Positions 1-13,950 of a stretch of DNA of 64,000 bases are shown here, one piece after another (position 1 is the first letter of the stretch; each line of letters begins with the position of its first letter). Under the pieces are notes generated by a model that was given only the letters and a program-made list of their open reading frames with translations, searched no databases and had not been told where the DNA came from. This stretch comes from Flaccisagitta enflata. Taxonomy: Eukaryota > Chaetognatha > Sagittoidea > Aphragmophora. Made by a program: the position numbers and the translations under genes. The stretch is taken from positions 18,662,001 to 18,726,000 of the forward strand of contig OZ231128.1 in NCBI GenBank assembly GCA_965153355.1. The letters run 5' to 3'.

Positions 1-202
1 GAAGAAGAAAGAATCGACGATGGATTTCGCGTCTTTGCACGACGTGTTGAGTTCGAGGCCGGTCTTTAACATCGCCACTTCCTACACGTCGCTCATGGAA
101 GTCAAGACGGGCAAGTTGGAGACGTACGTACGCTTCTGCGAGTTTCCTTGCAGCCCCGGAAATGGATCGCCGACACCTTACGGTGGTTTCAATGGACTTT
201 GA
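1..202 (+). CDS. Acid ceramidase-like gene, last coding exon (3' partial)
   Basis: The reading frame is open from base 2 through the stop TGA at 200-202, so the visible part starts in mid-protein; the exon start is off the left edge. The peptide carries the block LHDVLSSRPVFN, then YTSLMEV, then LETYVRFCEFPC. This is the C-terminal signature of the acid ceramidase (N-acylsphingosine amidohydrolase, ASAH1) family, where a YDVLSTKPVLN-type segment is followed by FETYLRDCPDPC and the protein ends almost at once. The two cysteines keep the family CxxxC spacing. NAAA, the sister family, lacks that terminal cysteine pair, so ASAH1-type is favoured. The known family role is lysosomal hydrolysis of ceramide to sphingosine and fatty acid. 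An unusual tail of about 16 residues, rich in Gly, Pro and Ser, follows the last cysteine. The same-strand paralogue begins at 59901. Confidence 0.85.
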   Translation, partial: KKKESTMDFASLHDVLSSRPVFNIATSYTSLMEVKTGKLETYVRFCEFPCSPGNGSPTPYGGFNGL

Positions 203-521
203 TTTTTTGGGATTTTGAGGTTTCATAAATTTGGATTGTACAGGCAGTTATGTTACGAATATGGAATATGGAACAAATTTCATAAAACGATTACAGTTCT
301 TTGACTGAAGAAAATAAGTTTTATGGTCAGATTGTTTTGAAAGCGTTTTAAGCTTAGCAACATAGGCGGGTTCCACAAACGTTTCCATCGCTTTATTGGC
401 GAAGGAGAAAATGAAAATTTGTTAATTAGTGCCCTGTCTAGCTGATGTTGTTTGTCTATACAGTTAAATCCCACTCCCACTTATCTGTTATAGACAGAAT
501 TCTGCTATAGCCAATTTAGGA

Positions 522-527
522 AATAAA
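522..527 (+). promoter_or_regulatory. Candidate polyadenylation signal of the upstream acid ceramidase gene
   Basis: An AATAAA hexamer lies about 320 bases after the stop codon, on the coding strand. It is the first canonical hexamer downstream. There is no transcript evidence, and such hexamers arise often by chance in AT-rich DNA. Confidence 0.35.
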
Positions 528-1060
528 AGAAACTTAATCATGGGACCAAGAAATAGTATATTTCATAGGCAGAATTCCGTTAAAAGCGGGTCCGTTGAAG
601 AGGGGTTCAACTGCACTAATTTGCATAATGCAGTTCATGATAAACTTAATACGAGACATACTTACTCACACAACGCTAATAACATTTCACCTGATGATAT
701 CGGTCATAATTGCTAAAGTGAGAAAAAGAAGACTTTGAAATAATCTAAGGTAAAAGACATTTCGGAGTTTTTCCAAATTAGTCTGATTATGCGACGAGAA
801 ATGGATTGAAGAAGAACTGGCACGTATATTATTTGAGTTGGATATGTCTTCTCCCTAGTTCAAACGGAAAAAAAATTGATTCTTTGATTTCTTTAAATAC
901 CACATTGAAATAGGTTTTTGATTTGTTGAATCGATTATATCACCACATTTGCTATCAATCCATAAGTGTGATAACGCCTTTTTGGTTAACCAATGACCAT
1001 CAATAATGTACAGCGGGAAAAGGAGGGTCAGTTTGGGAGCACCAAGCTTATGCAATCTGT
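528..1060. other. Intergenic, no supported gene
   Basis: AT-rich DNA with only short shadow ORFs. The stretch 480-620 contains repeated agaattcYg and cgttaaaagcgg motifs that also occur, rearranged, at about 39190-39350 and 58020-58110. This suggests a very old dispersed repeat, but I cannot define its ends. Confidence 0.5.
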
Positions 1061-1420
1061 GAGGGCAGATTCAAGGCCTGAGAGGGCAGATTTCAGGTCT
1101 GAGAGGGTAAATTTCAGGCCTGAGAGGGCAGATTTCAGGCCTGAGAGGGCAGATTACAGGCCTAAGAGGACATATTTCAGGCCTGAGAGGGCAGATTTTA
1201 GGCCTGAGAGGGCAGATATCAGGCCTGAGAGGGCAGATTCAAGGCCTGAGAGGGCAAATTTCAGGCCTGAGAGGTTAAATTTCAGGCCTAAGAGGACAGA
1301 TTTCAGGCCTGAGAAGGCCTGGGGGGGGGACGCACGGACAAACGGACGGACGGAATGACGAACGAAAGTCCCCCTGTGTCCTACAGGACTTCGTCCCCTT
1401 CAGGGCCGCTGCCCAAAAAG
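1061..1420 (-). mobile_element. Family A element, truncated copy
   Basis: A 21 bp minisatellite (core aggcctgagagggcagat) runs over 1061-1320 in about 12 units. It is followed by a G-run, a CGGA-rich spacer and one terminal arm at 1363-1420 reading tcc-tgtgtcctacaggac and ending gccgctgcccaaaaag. The opposite arm and the tail seen in full copies (for example 63023-63587) are missing. Because the unit is 21 bp, the array is open in several frames and gives a spurious RPERADF-type repeat protein. Confidence 0.6.
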
Positions 1421-1439
1421 CTTCTAAAACGCTCGTTTT

Positions 1440-1540
1440 TCCACATTTTGACTCCTGCTCATGGACGGACTGACAGACTGACGGACTGACGGATGGACAA
1501 AGCCTCTTATTGAGTTGCGTGTCCGCAACTAAGAATAAGG
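1440..1540 (-). mobile_element. Family B fragment
   Basis: A tetranucleotide run of the ggactgac type leads into ggacaaagcctcttattgag and the palindromic end ttgcgtgtccgcaacta, which is the inner end of family B subfamily 2. The other half is absent. Confidence 0.5.
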
Positions 1541-1647
1541 CAGTTTAATTCCAATCTCCTGACACGCAAATTCCCACCTTAGTGTATTTGTGATCCCCAT
1601 TTCAGTAGATTGAGTCTCAACCTCACTTTGGGAATTCCCTTAATTTA

Positions 1648-1838
1648 AAAAGGCAGGATACACGGCTTCCCAAGTCGCGTGCAGTTGGGCAGGGGTGATG
1701 ACAAGTAAGGTTAACTATACATTTGGGAAGGAACAGTAATGTGAAAACTGCCCGTAAATAAAGAAAGAAAAAAAGTTCGATGGCACTGATGGACTGACTG
1801 ACTGATGGATAGATAGACAAACCGGGTTGTTTAGTTGT
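1648..1838 (-). mobile_element. Family B element, diverged copy
   Basis: It begins aggcaggatacacggcttcc and aagtcgcgtgcagttgggcag, and ends with a gactgac-type run and acaaaccgggttgt. This is the same order as better preserved copies such as 14928-15122, but degraded. Confidence 0.55.
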
Positions 1839-2029
1839 TTGTACTAGAAAAACTATTTAACTATGTTGGGTAACAGTGAAAAAATGCTTTTTATAACACT
1901 GTTGTGTCAAATTCACACTGAAATTATTACCCCGATTATGGTACCTCAGAGTTGGATACAAAAGAAACGTTATGTGCTTTTAGAAGCCAATCAATCCACA
2001 TTTTCCTGCTCTCTTTTTTCTACCTCACT

Positions 2030-2629
<600 letters not shown>

Positions 2630-2712
2630 ATCAAAGTTTCTTGCCAGTTCCACGGGAGGCGTTATGATTCAGCGTGAGAAGAATATTAAGTCCTATCGTA
2701 TCAAGGGAATAG

Positions 2713-3216
<504 letters not shown>

Positions 3217-3448
3217 TTATTTACACTATCACACAGATAAAAAACCGCCAAGAACGATGACAACGTTAGGTGACATTGTGCAGTGCCCAGTGTAGCGCAC
3301 TGTGCAATTCACTGTGCAGTAAAATGCAGTGCATTTGGTTGTTCATTGTTCAAAGTAAACGTGATTATAACGAAGAATAAAAAAATTTCCATGGACGGTT
3401 TTGGTGCAATGAGCATGACATTGATAGTGATGAACAGATTCATAAGAC

Positions 3449-3655
3449 ACAATCAATGTGAAAGACAGAGGCAATCGATGTGAAAAACAGAGTCAATCAA
3501 GGTGAAAGACACAGGCAGTTAACATGAAAGACACAGGCAATCAAATTGAAAGACACAGACAATCAATGTAAAAGACACAAGCTATCTACTTGAAAGACAC
3601 AGGCAATCAAAGTGAAAGACACAGGCAATTATCGTGAAAACCACAAAAAAATCAG
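3449..3655 (+). repeat. 22 bp minisatellite, about 9 units
   Basis: The unit is close to aatcaatgtgaaagacacag, with the gaaagacacaggc part best conserved and the middle variable. The array decays at both ends. Confidence 0.8.
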
Positions 3656-3854
3656 CGTAAAAATGGAAGAAAGGTCATATCAAATGGTGATTATCCAAAA
3701 GATTTACTAAGTTTTTTACTAGTTACTCAAAGGGTAGCGGGATCAACAACTTTCGTGGAGAGATAAGAAGCTTTATGATGGTAACTGCGTTAGAAACAAA
3801 CGGTCCCAGGATAACGTTGTTGAAATCGCACTAAAACGAAACAAAAGACTGTTG

Positions 3855-4290
3855 GGAAACGCCATGGGAAACAGATGGGAAATGAGATAGGAAACAGATG
3901 CACACTTACTTTGTTCAATTGTAAATCGCGAAGTAGTTTTTGTTTCGATTGAAAATCCTTTAGTTGAAATCTATCGATTCTAACTTTTAAGTTGCTTGTC
4001 GCTATGACTAATTCTTATATGTAAGCTCTAAATCAAGGGATATCCATTTAAGGATGGATTTAAGCCCAGGATTTCACTTCGCGAATCAGTCGAGTGTGGA
4101 TGGGAAATCGGATTTGAGACAGATGAGAAATCAGATAGGAAACAGATGGGAAATCATATTGGAAACAGATGGGAATGAGGCAAGTGACAGATGGGAAATT
4201 AGACTAATGACAGATGGGAATGACGACAATAACAGATGGAAATGATACTAGTGACAGATTGGAGATAGATGAAATTAACGCTAGTGACAG
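3855..4290 (+). repeat. Degenerate minisatellite with acagatgggaaa core
   Basis: The core acagatgggaaat recurs at 3855-3900 and about nine times in 4090-4290, with units of roughly 18-26 bp. Unrelated sequence lies between the two clusters. Confidence 0.7.
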
Positions 4291-4492
4291 ACACAAACGA
4301 TATAGAAGATGGAAAGGAAATGAAGTTAACCACCAGTTGATACCCAGTTAGAAGCAGATAAAATCTAAGTCGGACGCCGATGGAAAATATCATAACAAAC
4401 AATGCTATTAAGGCAGCTTTGGTAGTGCAATACCGTTTAATCGTAGGATTTTGTACCGCCTCGCAATGGAAGAAGAAAACGACTTAAAAGAC

Positions 4493-4945
4493 AGACTAGT
4501 CATCCAAGGATCGGACACGGTCAGCGATACCCGATGCCCTGCTGGAACCAGTGAAGAAGATGGAGTGCGAGCAGGGCATCGGCCCCAAAGGGCCGATGTC
4601 CTGTAGAACACAGGGGGAATTTCCAGACGTCCTGAGGGAGCATATTTCAGGCCTAAGATGACTGAAGGCATATTTGAAGGCTGGAGGGCAGAATTAAGGC
4701 TTGGAGAGCAGATTTGAGGTTTGGAGGGCAAATTTGAGCCATGGATGGCTGATCTGATACTTAGAGGGGTAATTGAAGATCTGGAGGGAAGATTTGAGGT
4801 CTAGAGGGCAGATTTGAGGTCTGGAGGGCAGCTTTGAGGTCTGAAGGTCAGATTTGAAGCCTGGAAGGCTGATTTGAAGCCTGGAAGGCTGATTTGAGGC
4901 CTGGAGGGCTGAATTGAGGGCTGGGAGGGGAAATTTGAGGCCTTG
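4493..4945 (-). mobile_element. Family A element (A1) with tail, one arm and minisatellite
   Basis: In reverse orientation it shows the tail actagtcatccaaggatcg with cacggtcagcgatacccg, a short stem pair, then the arm at 4573-4631 (ggccccaaagggccgatgtc, then tgtagaacacaggg). An array of about 21 bp units with core aggtctggagggcagatttg follows to 4945. The second arm is missing. Confidence 0.65.
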
Positions 4946-5480
4946 ATGGAAAAGGAGAAAAAGAAGGCGACAACCCAAGAGACAAGCAAGGTAACAAAGC
5001 AGACAACCAAATTGACAAAGAAAGCGTCAAGAACAGAGACAGAGGAGATAAAGAAAGAGACAACCCAAGAGTTAAAGAAGGCGACAACAAAGACAATGGA
5101 ATTATGGAAGAGACAAAGAAAGCAGTAAGGAAGGAGCCAATATTGGAGACATTGGCAGGGACAACCAAAGAGATAAAGCAGAATACAAACAGAACAATTA
5201 TAGAGACTGAGAGACAACAATCAGACATTCAAAGAGACAAAAAAGAAAACAGTTGACAAAGAAGTAGACGAAGAAGTAAACTTACAAGTAGACAGCCAGT
5301 GAAACCAAGGTGGAGAAAAAGAAGCAGACATCCAAGAAGACAACCAATAAGACAAACAGTAGATAAAGGAGACAATGAATGCAACAAAGGAGATAACAAA
5401 TGAGGCAAACAAACAGACAAAGAGGGAGACAAAGAGTGAGAGAATCAAAGACACTACCAAGGCGATATAACCAAGGAGAC
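4946..5480 (+). repeat. Degenerate purine/AC-rich repeat
   Basis: Short irregular repeats of the gacaaccaaaga and gagacaa type give a Lys/Thr/Glu-rich spurious ORF. No gene is supported. Confidence 0.55.
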
Positions 5481-5819
5481 GATGTTTGCCACTCAATCCC
5501 CTTCAGAGAGTAATGAGTTTGTGAAAGCCAGATTTAAAGCCACAATGGGTGGATAAAAAGAAGCATACAATGTGGAGAAAAGCTCCGGCGGGTATCCGAA
5601 AGCGTTATTGCAGGTAATTAAACGACTTTATAAACATTAAGAAATGTTAATCTTTTGTTTGACTTAAGAAAAATCATGACTGATTCGGAGATCTTTGGGA
5701 GATTTTTCATTCTAGATTTATCTCATCTTTTTAACTTTAATTTTCATTTTTTTGATGTTGCATCCTTCCAAAGTGAAAGTTTATTCGGCTTTTTTAAAGA
5801 AATGTCCTTTTTAGTAATG
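5481..5819. other. Intergenic, nothing recognised
   Basis: AT-rich sequence without repeats that I can place and without a credible ORF. Confidence 0.5.
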
Positions 5820-5925
5820 GACACGCGACTCTAGAACTTGCCGTGTTAGTCAGTTGATCGTTTTTTTTTTCTATACTACCACAGTCTATCCGTCCGCAAC
5901 TGGGGCAGTGTATACGGACTTGTCA
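5820..5925 (+). mobile_element. Family B fragment, strongly degraded
   Basis: It shows acacgcgactctagaacttg followed by tagtcagttgatcg, and near the end tccgtccgcaactggggcag. These are the order-specific motifs of family B, with most of the interior lost. Confidence 0.4.
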
Positions 5926-5935
5926 GTGGCACATT

Positions 5936-6720
5936 ACACCTTGGAACGATGCACATGTTCGCACCGCTCACTCCGCTCACTCACTCCGCATTGCTCGCTT
6001 TGCTCGCTTGCTCACTCACTTTGCTCACTCCCTTGTGGCACCATCCGTCCAAACTACCGCCAGGTGGTTTTTAGTATTACTCTGAACTTTCCCCATGTTT
6101 TTACTCAGGATGGACTTCCTGAACTATGATCCAGCTTCAAAAAAATCTTTCTTTGGCGCTTTTTGAAAAAAATCCAAAATTGATAATTTTTCATCCTATA
6201 ATGCACCCAGATTTTAGAGGGTTGTTAGAAAACCTTTTTAGATAGCATATTTGAATTCCTGATGAAATTTCCTATCATTTGATAGGTCGCACTATATATT
6301 TTTTAAAAGAGATCAAATTTTCTATTTTTTAGCCATCGTTACTTTCTGTAACAGTGGCTTCAAAATCAAAAATTTTATTTCTTTTCAAAAATATGTAGTG
6401 CGACCTATCAAATGAAAGGAAATTTTATCAGGAATTCAGATATGCTATCTAAAAAGATCTTCCAACAACCTTAAAAATTCTGACTTCAAAATAGGAGAAA
6501 AAACAATCAATTTTGGATTTTTTTCAAAAGGCGCCACAAGAAAGATTTTTTTGAAGCTGGATTCTTGTTCAGGTCCATATTGAGTGTAAACAAGCGGAAA
6601 ATCCAGAGTAATACTGAAAACCACCTGGCGGTAGTTTGAACGGATGGTGGTGGGACTGTTGAAATTCTTGAATATGTGTTCACGCTGTAAACACGTTCAA
6701 TGGGAATAAACGCGTTTTTG
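5936..6720. mobile_element. Foldback element with GCTC-rich flank
   Basis: Bases 6038-6651 form an inverted repeat: the left arm starts ccatccgtccaaactaccgc and the right arm ends with its complement near 6648. The symmetry runs inward to about 6350 with scattered mismatches. On the left a run of gctcactc/gctcgctt sequence (5936-6036) adjoins it. On the right, 6655-6720 (ttcttgaatatgtgttcacg) is matched in reverse orientation at 13158-13230, where similar GAGC-rich sequence also occurs. Confidence 0.65.
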
Positions 6721-7020
6721 GTCGTCACTGGAAACCGTGTGTATCCGTGTGTAACCGAATCTGAGTCGGCCATCTTGAAACCAATGTCCAATTTTTTTCC
6801 CAATAGGTTTTCTCTCACCGTTTCTAGACGTAGATACTTTGAAATACATTTCCATTCTTTCTGTTCATTTTTCTTCATTCTGTTGGTTTCCAAATCGACT
6901 TATCTATTTGTGTATTAGTCTGCCTATCCTTTTGTATGTCTATCTGTCCAGATTTCTTTTTATCTCTTCTCTCTTCTTCATACAAATTAATTTTCAATAG
7001 TTTCCCTCGCTATACCTTCC

Positions 7021-7075
7021 TGTCTCTCTGTCTGTCCTCCTGTCTGTCTACCTGTCTGTCTGTCTGTCTGTCTGA

Positions 7076-7120
<45 letters not shown>

Positions 7121-7167
7121 GTCTATCTGCCTGTCTGTCTGTCTTTGTGACTTCTTGTCTGCCTGCA

Positions 7168-7198
<31 letters not shown>

Positions 7199-7319
7199 CT
7201 GTCCGTCTTTCTGTCTCTCTGTCTTTCTTTCTGTTTGCCAGCACGTCTGGCTTTCTGTCTGTCTGCCTGTCTTTCTGTCTGTCTGTGTGACTGTCTGTCT
7301 GTCTTCCTGTCTGCTATCA

Positions 7320-7353
<34 letters not shown>

Positions 7354-7463
7354 GTTAACTGTCTGTCTGTCCTCCTGCCTGCCCGCATGTATCTATCTAT
7401 CTGTCTGTCTGTTTGACTGTCTGTCTGTCTTCCTGCCTGCCCGCATGTCTGTCTATCTATCTA

Positions 7464-7510
<47 letters not shown>

Positions 7511-7514
7511 TTGT
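7021..7514. repeat. (CTGT)n microsatellite, imperfect
   Basis: About 490 bp of ctgt repeats with variants such as cctgcctgcc and atctatct. It produces Cys/Leu/Ser/Val-rich spurious ORFs on both strands. Confidence 0.9.
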
Positions 7515-7647
7515 TTCTGTTTGGTGATGCCATCCTTCCTTCCCTCGATAATGTTCCGCCTTCCCTTTTTTTTTGTTAACTCCCGATGATAATTTCAATA
7601 AACGCGGATATCGGAGAAAGCGACCTATAATGCTGACAAAGAGAGAG

Positions 7648-7740
7648 AGATTTGATTTGATTTGATTTATTATGTCCAGTCAAGCGATGACACTTGTGTA
7701 CAACAAAAAGTACATAGACAGGACAGTCCCATTTCTTCTA
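7648..7740 (-). mobile_element. Possible 3' end of a non-LTR retroelement (remnant)
   Basis: A (tttga)n run at about 7650-7668 is followed by ttatgtccagtcaagcgatg and ttgtacaac. Read on the minus strand, this is a short unique stretch ending in an (AAATC)n-type tail, as in many CR1/L2-like elements. No coding remains, so it is only suggestive. Confidence 0.25.
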
Positions 7741-7857
7741 CTATTCTACTTTTCTGTACATGGTCGGGACGCACTTAGATAATATAACACAGTAAATACA
7801 CCATAGGCCATAAAAGACAGAAATTGCAAGGAGGGGGGTTAAGTATACTAATATTGA

Positions 7858-7976
<119 letters not shown>

Positions 7977-8163
7977 GCATACATACAGAGGCAGGGACAG
8001 AGACACAGTCTTAATCGAGGGTTCAAATCCCACTTACACAGTCTTCACTCTAGTTAGTGCCCTGTTTTACTCTTCACATGTTCCAGATCCCAAATAGTTA
8101 AAATAGCATTCACAACATTTATGACATCACTCAATTCATCAGAGAAGATTTTCTCAAAATCTT

Positions 8164-9499
<1,336 letters not shown>

Positions 9500-9745
9500 T
9501 TGTGCACCTGCTATTAAGGTTTGCCCGCGTTTTTATATCTATGATTTTCTTCCCCATATAGCAATAAAACAATGTAGTAAAGATTTAAATAGTGTTAAAT
9601 TGTGTTTTATGATTTGATACTGTTATATTTTCACCAAGATTCCTTTTTTTCTCTTTTTTCCCTCTTTGATTTCCTTCCCCATCTCCAGACCCTTTGACTT
9701 TTCCCCCTCCCATAGGGGGGGGGGGAAACTCAATAATATACAGGC
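9500..9745 (-). repeat. Family C repeat with homopolymer G tract
   Basis: On the minus strand it resembles 50310-50600: a C/G homopolymer next to gatttccttccccatctcc, with aatattatac nearby. It contains a run of 12 or more G after cccata. The function is unknown. Confidence 0.45.
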
Positions 9746-9907
9746 CTTTCTTTCTCTTCCCTCTTTTCTTTTTAGAACTTAGGCCAATCACTGATAGAAA
9801 TTTTAGAAGTTAGACCACTTTTTCTGATAATATCTTTAGACATAAAATCTTTCAAAATTGGCTGCAAAACTAAAAAAATATTTTAGCTCTTGGGCCAATC
9901 TGTAAGG

Positions 9908-10112
9908 AAACAAGGCCGGATACACAGCTACCGAAGTCGCGTGCGGGTGGGCAGGGGCCATATTTGAGGTCACCAGACCATGTTGGCAGGAGCAGTGAGG
10001 TCAAAGAAATAAAATCATAAAAAAAGTAAAGTGTGACCAACCGACCGACCAACCGACCGACCGACCGACGGACAAAGCGGGTTGTAGAGTCGCGTGCACA
10101 CTACTAAAAAAT
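9908..10112 (-). mobile_element. Family B element
   Basis: Starts aacaaggccggatacacagc and aagtcgcgtgcgggtgggc, and contains gaggtcaccagaccatg and taaagtgtgac. A ccgaccaaccgac run, acaaagcgggttgtagagtc and gcgtgcac then end in ctaaaaa. Confidence 0.75.
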
Positions 10113-10181
10113 TTTAGCTATTGGGCGCTTTAGCTGTGGGGAGATACACCCCATAAACAGAGAGAAAGAGAAGACAGAGAA

Positions 10182-10506
<325 letters not shown>

Positions 10507-10853
10507 TGATCGGCAATGATGGAACCTGACAGAATAACAATGAGAGGATGGAGATGAGCCAGGAAGAGATGAGACGATTGACAAGGTAAGAACAATAACG
10601 AAAGTGATTGAAAATGAAGTTAACAATACAGATATTCTGCCGGTCTCCAGAGCAATCACAATTCATGTCTTTGTTTTCAAGTGTTTTTGAGCGGGTAATG
10701 TGTCAGGACAAGGGGTGAGGTTAGCGTAAAGGATGGGGTTGGGGATGAGTTTGGGGCTTAGGGTTTGAGCTTAGCATTAAGCAGTTTACTTTAACAGCTT
10801 CCGGTGTTTCACAACTATAAGTTTTAGTCGCATGCAAATAATTTATTGCTTTA

Positions 10854-11457
10854 CTACCAGAATAAAAAAAAACGCAAGTTTTTCATAGAATTGTTCAGAT
10901 TGGACTATATTTCACTAATGAACGGCATTTTGAGGGCAAGTTAGGTTTTTTAGAGTTTCTGGCCATCAAATTTGAGAGTTTTAGTCAATAGAATTCAGTA
11001 ACTGATGAGAAAAAGCCACGCAAAAGCAGGAGGTATTTTGGAGAAAAAAAATAATGGTATTGGGAAATATCCATGATGATTTTGGACGTTTTATCACACT
11101 TACCCACTAGAAGTGTTTCATTTTTCATGGCAGACATTGGGTAACTTTCATATGAGCACCATAATTGGTGACAAAATGAGCATAAATGCTCAAATGGTTA
11201 CAAAAATGACAACTATAGAGAAATAATTTTCAATTAAAAATGGCCTCCTTCTTCTCCAACTGCGAAATGAAATTTTGACTTACTCCCCTTCATTTGAATG
11301 TAACTTCTAAACGAATAAAGCTACAAATGTGGGATTGCGCTCAAAAGAAAGCCCTTGAAAAAAGCTTCAATTTGGTCACCAATAAATTGTTTCTAAAATT
11401 AGCCAAAGGCGCGTAAATTGGCATAGAAAAAACTTGCGTTTTTTTTAATTCTGGTAG
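10854..11457. mobile_element. TA-flanked foldback (MITE-like) element, 604 bp
   Basis: The termini are inverted repeats of about 30 bp: CTACCAGAATaaaa at the left and ttttAATTCTGGTAG at the right, both adjoining aaacttgcg-type sequence. TA lies immediately outside each end (10852-10853 and 11458-11459). The flanks tttattgctt and ttgctttgtg would rejoin cleanly. TA target duplication and small size fit a non-autonomous Tc1/mariner-superfamily element. It contains the shared core described at 11286-11330 (acttctaaacgaataaagct). Confidence 0.7.
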
Positions 11458-11459
11458 TA

Positions 11460-11605
11460 TTGCTTTGTGGAGAAGAAAATCATAGATTTTGTGATACGAC
11501 GCGACACATCGCGGGGAAGAAAATCAAAGACGCGGAGGGGGGGGGGGGCTTGGGGAATAAAATCAAAAGACATTCAATCATATACACCCCTCATGTAATC
11601 ATGTA
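11460..11605 (+). repeat. Family C repeat with homopolymer G tract
   Basis: Shows gaagaaaatcatagattttg, then cgcggggaagaaaatcaaag, then a G run of about 13, then aataaaatcaaaag. The same order occurs at 50500-50600. Confidence 0.5.
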
Positions 11606-11849
11606 ATTCTTTTATCGTGTAATTGTGAAAACAGCTCTTTTTTTTCAATTTATCTTTGGATAAGTAATATGTTTCTTGGTTGTCTCTCACTTTCAATAAA
11701 ATTCAATTTATCTAGTACTTATACTAAATTTCACTAAAGATTTAAATCAAACATATTTGATAACATTAGTAATTAGTACTTAATTTCCATGTTTCTGCAA
11801 CAGCCACTGGTTATCATATAAATCTGGATAAAAACTTGCGTGGTATTCC

Positions 11850-12066
11850 TTTTTTAGTCGCATGCTACGCGACTCAACAACCCGCTTTGTCCGTCCATTG
11901 GTTGGCCAGTTGGTTGGTTGGTCGATCAGTCAGTCACCCTCTACTTTTTTATTTCTACCGCATTTTGGGCGTATTTGCACCTGCCCAAATGGATGATTAG
12001 CCTGTTTTTTTAACGCCCCTGCCCACCCGCACGCGACTTAAGTAGTCGGGTATTCGGCCTTTTTTT
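11850..12066 (+). mobile_element. Family B element
   Basis: Begins ttttttagtcgcatgctacg and cgactcaacaacccgctttg, has a ggttggttgg run instead of pure CCGT, then cctgcccacccgcacgcgac, and ends cgggtattcggcctt. Confidence 0.75.
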
Positions 12067-12397
12067 TCATTAAGGCTAACGTTCAATGAATCTCTCGTTG
12101 ACTGAATCTCTCTTTGGCCGATTCAGCGATTTTTTCCCGGTGATTCAATTGAAAGATTTCATTTTAATCAGGAAAAAAGGTTGAAGAACTGTTGAGTATT
12201 CCTCCTCTTAATTTGTACGTTAAGTGGAGATAGACTTTCAATCGTTTTTTTTAAAGGATTCTCTGAAATGGAAATTGAAAATTTGCGGTTGAATGAGTTT
12301 GGAATTTTCTTTTTCAAGTGACGTGTTAGTGATTTTAAAGGTAATTCTGCAGACTGATTGGGCGGTCGATCAGTTGGCTCGCTCTTGCGTAGGGATG

Positions 12398-12546
12398 TTT
12401 TTAGTTGCGGACACGCAACTCTATAAGAGGCTTTGTCCGTCCGTCCGTCCGTCCATCCGTAACCATCGAGTCGAAAAGTGGTAAAACGCGCATTTCTGCC
12501 CCTGCCCACCCGTCCGCAACTGATGGCCGTGTATCCGGCCTTGTTC
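12398..12546 (+). mobile_element. Family B element, subfamily 2 (short)
   Basis: Begins tttttagttgcggacacgca and actctataagaggctttg, has (GTCC)n, then gagtcgaaaagtgg, then cacccgtccgcaactgatgg, and ends cgtgtatccggccttgtt. The close match is 59177-59362. Confidence 0.75.
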
Positions 12547-13140
12547 TTATATTGTTGAGAAAATGCCGCTTTCCTTGAAAATGCCTTGGGTGGCCTGCTG
12601 CATTACTGTCCATGTCTCTCTGCACATGCACTCGATTACTGAGAATATAGCCTTGTTATGAATCGTTAAACTAGATGAAATGAACGAAAATTGTCCAGTC
12701 TTTTGAAAATAAAGCAGTCATTTGGGTGCGTTGAGGTAATTTTATGGTGTTAGAGGAAGACAAAGTTTTTTTTTCTGTCTTAAGAATTCGTAAGAATAAT
12801 ATATCAAGATATTCAGACAGATGATTGATTGATAGATAAAGTTAAGATATTCATATGTCTACAGGCATGATGATACGTGGAACAATACTACACAAGAGCG
12901 CAGTTCATGTGGGGCGCACAATGTAAGGCCAGTGATGCTACTCGGTAAAGCTGCGAGACTCCAAAAGAAAGCGCGCCATCCGATGCTCAGTTGCAGTAAG
13001 TCAAATAACTGCAGTCACAAAATGCAAAATTATTCAACAAACTCACGAACAATGTGTGTTAACAATGGGAAAAAATCTATAGTGAAATCAGGCGCTGAAA
13101 AGGAAAGACGCGGATGGGAAGTCGCCTAAATTTCAACCAA
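12547..13140. other. Intergenic, nothing recognised
   Basis: No repeat that I can place and no ORF with family resemblance. Confidence 0.45.
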
Positions 13141-13403
13141 TCAGGGCGTGTTTCTAGTGAGCGCCAAGAATGCGTTCATTCCCGTGAAACGCGATCACAT
13201 TGTGAACACATATTCAAGAATTTCAACCGTCCCACGAGGGAGCGAGCGAGCCCGTGAACAGAGCGAACGAGCAAAGCGAGCCAGTGTTGCGAAGCGGAGC
13301 GCTGCGGAGCGAGTGAACGGAGTGATCGGTGCGAGCGAACGAACGTAGCGAGCGACGGAGTGGCCCGTTCAAAAAGCGATTGTCTTTGACTAGAAACGCC
13401 CCT
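13141..13403. mobile_element. GAGC-rich foldback element
   Basis: Ends are gggcgtgtttctagt and actagaaacgcccc, an imperfect inverted pair. The middle has gagcgagcgag/gcgaacga-type runs, and 13158-13230 matches 6655-6720 in reverse, linking it to the element at 5936-6720. Confidence 0.55.
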
Positions 13404-13759
13404 TTACGCGCACGTTCACGGCTGTAAAACGCGATATTTATCCAACGGGTGAAACCAATTCATTCTCATGTGACTAAATATAGATCAAACTCGCGAGGCG
13501 AATCTGGGTCAATGATCTCTAATATCGCTGACCTTAACGCTATACTCAGCGCTCCCAACTTTGATCCCCGATTTATACAGATGTACCATTAGGGCGTGTC
13601 ATATGGAACTTCTCCAACTGTTCTGGGTAGACCCAATTTGTGCCTGCGTACTCAAAAAACAAAAACTAAGCCAGAATTTTACCACCGGTTACATCTTTTG
13701 AGTGGGGAAAAATCTATTTTATAAAGCGGTTCCTGGTTGATAGGTGAAGAGAGAGTGAT

Positions 13760-13950
13760 GGATTGTGTCGTCTGATGCACAGACAATTTCCTCGCAAATG
13801 GCAGACAAAACGGCGGCAAACGATGGCAAAAACGGCAGCAGAAGCAGCAGCAGCGACGGCCGTAGCAGCAGCGTTGGTGATACTGGCAACGGCGGCGGCG
13901 GCAGCAGCAGCGGCAATGGCGGCACCGGCTGAGAGGGCATCTAATGGGCA
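13760..13950. repeat. GCA/GGC trinucleotide-rich segment
   Basis: Irregular gcagcagcag, ggcggcggcgg and acggc runs. The + frame gives an Ala-rich and the - frame a Cys/Leu/Pro-rich ORF. Neither has a recognisable domain, so I do not call a gene. Confidence 0.6.

Noticed and set aside
993-1358. 121-codon ORF with RPERADF repeats
   Set aside because: The 21 bp family A minisatellite is a multiple of three and so stays open by arithmetic. Comparable frames occur at 34320-34517.
8010-8040. gggttcaaatccc B box
   Set aside because: No A box upstream, as a GA/CAGA microsatellite adjoins. At most a SINE scrap.
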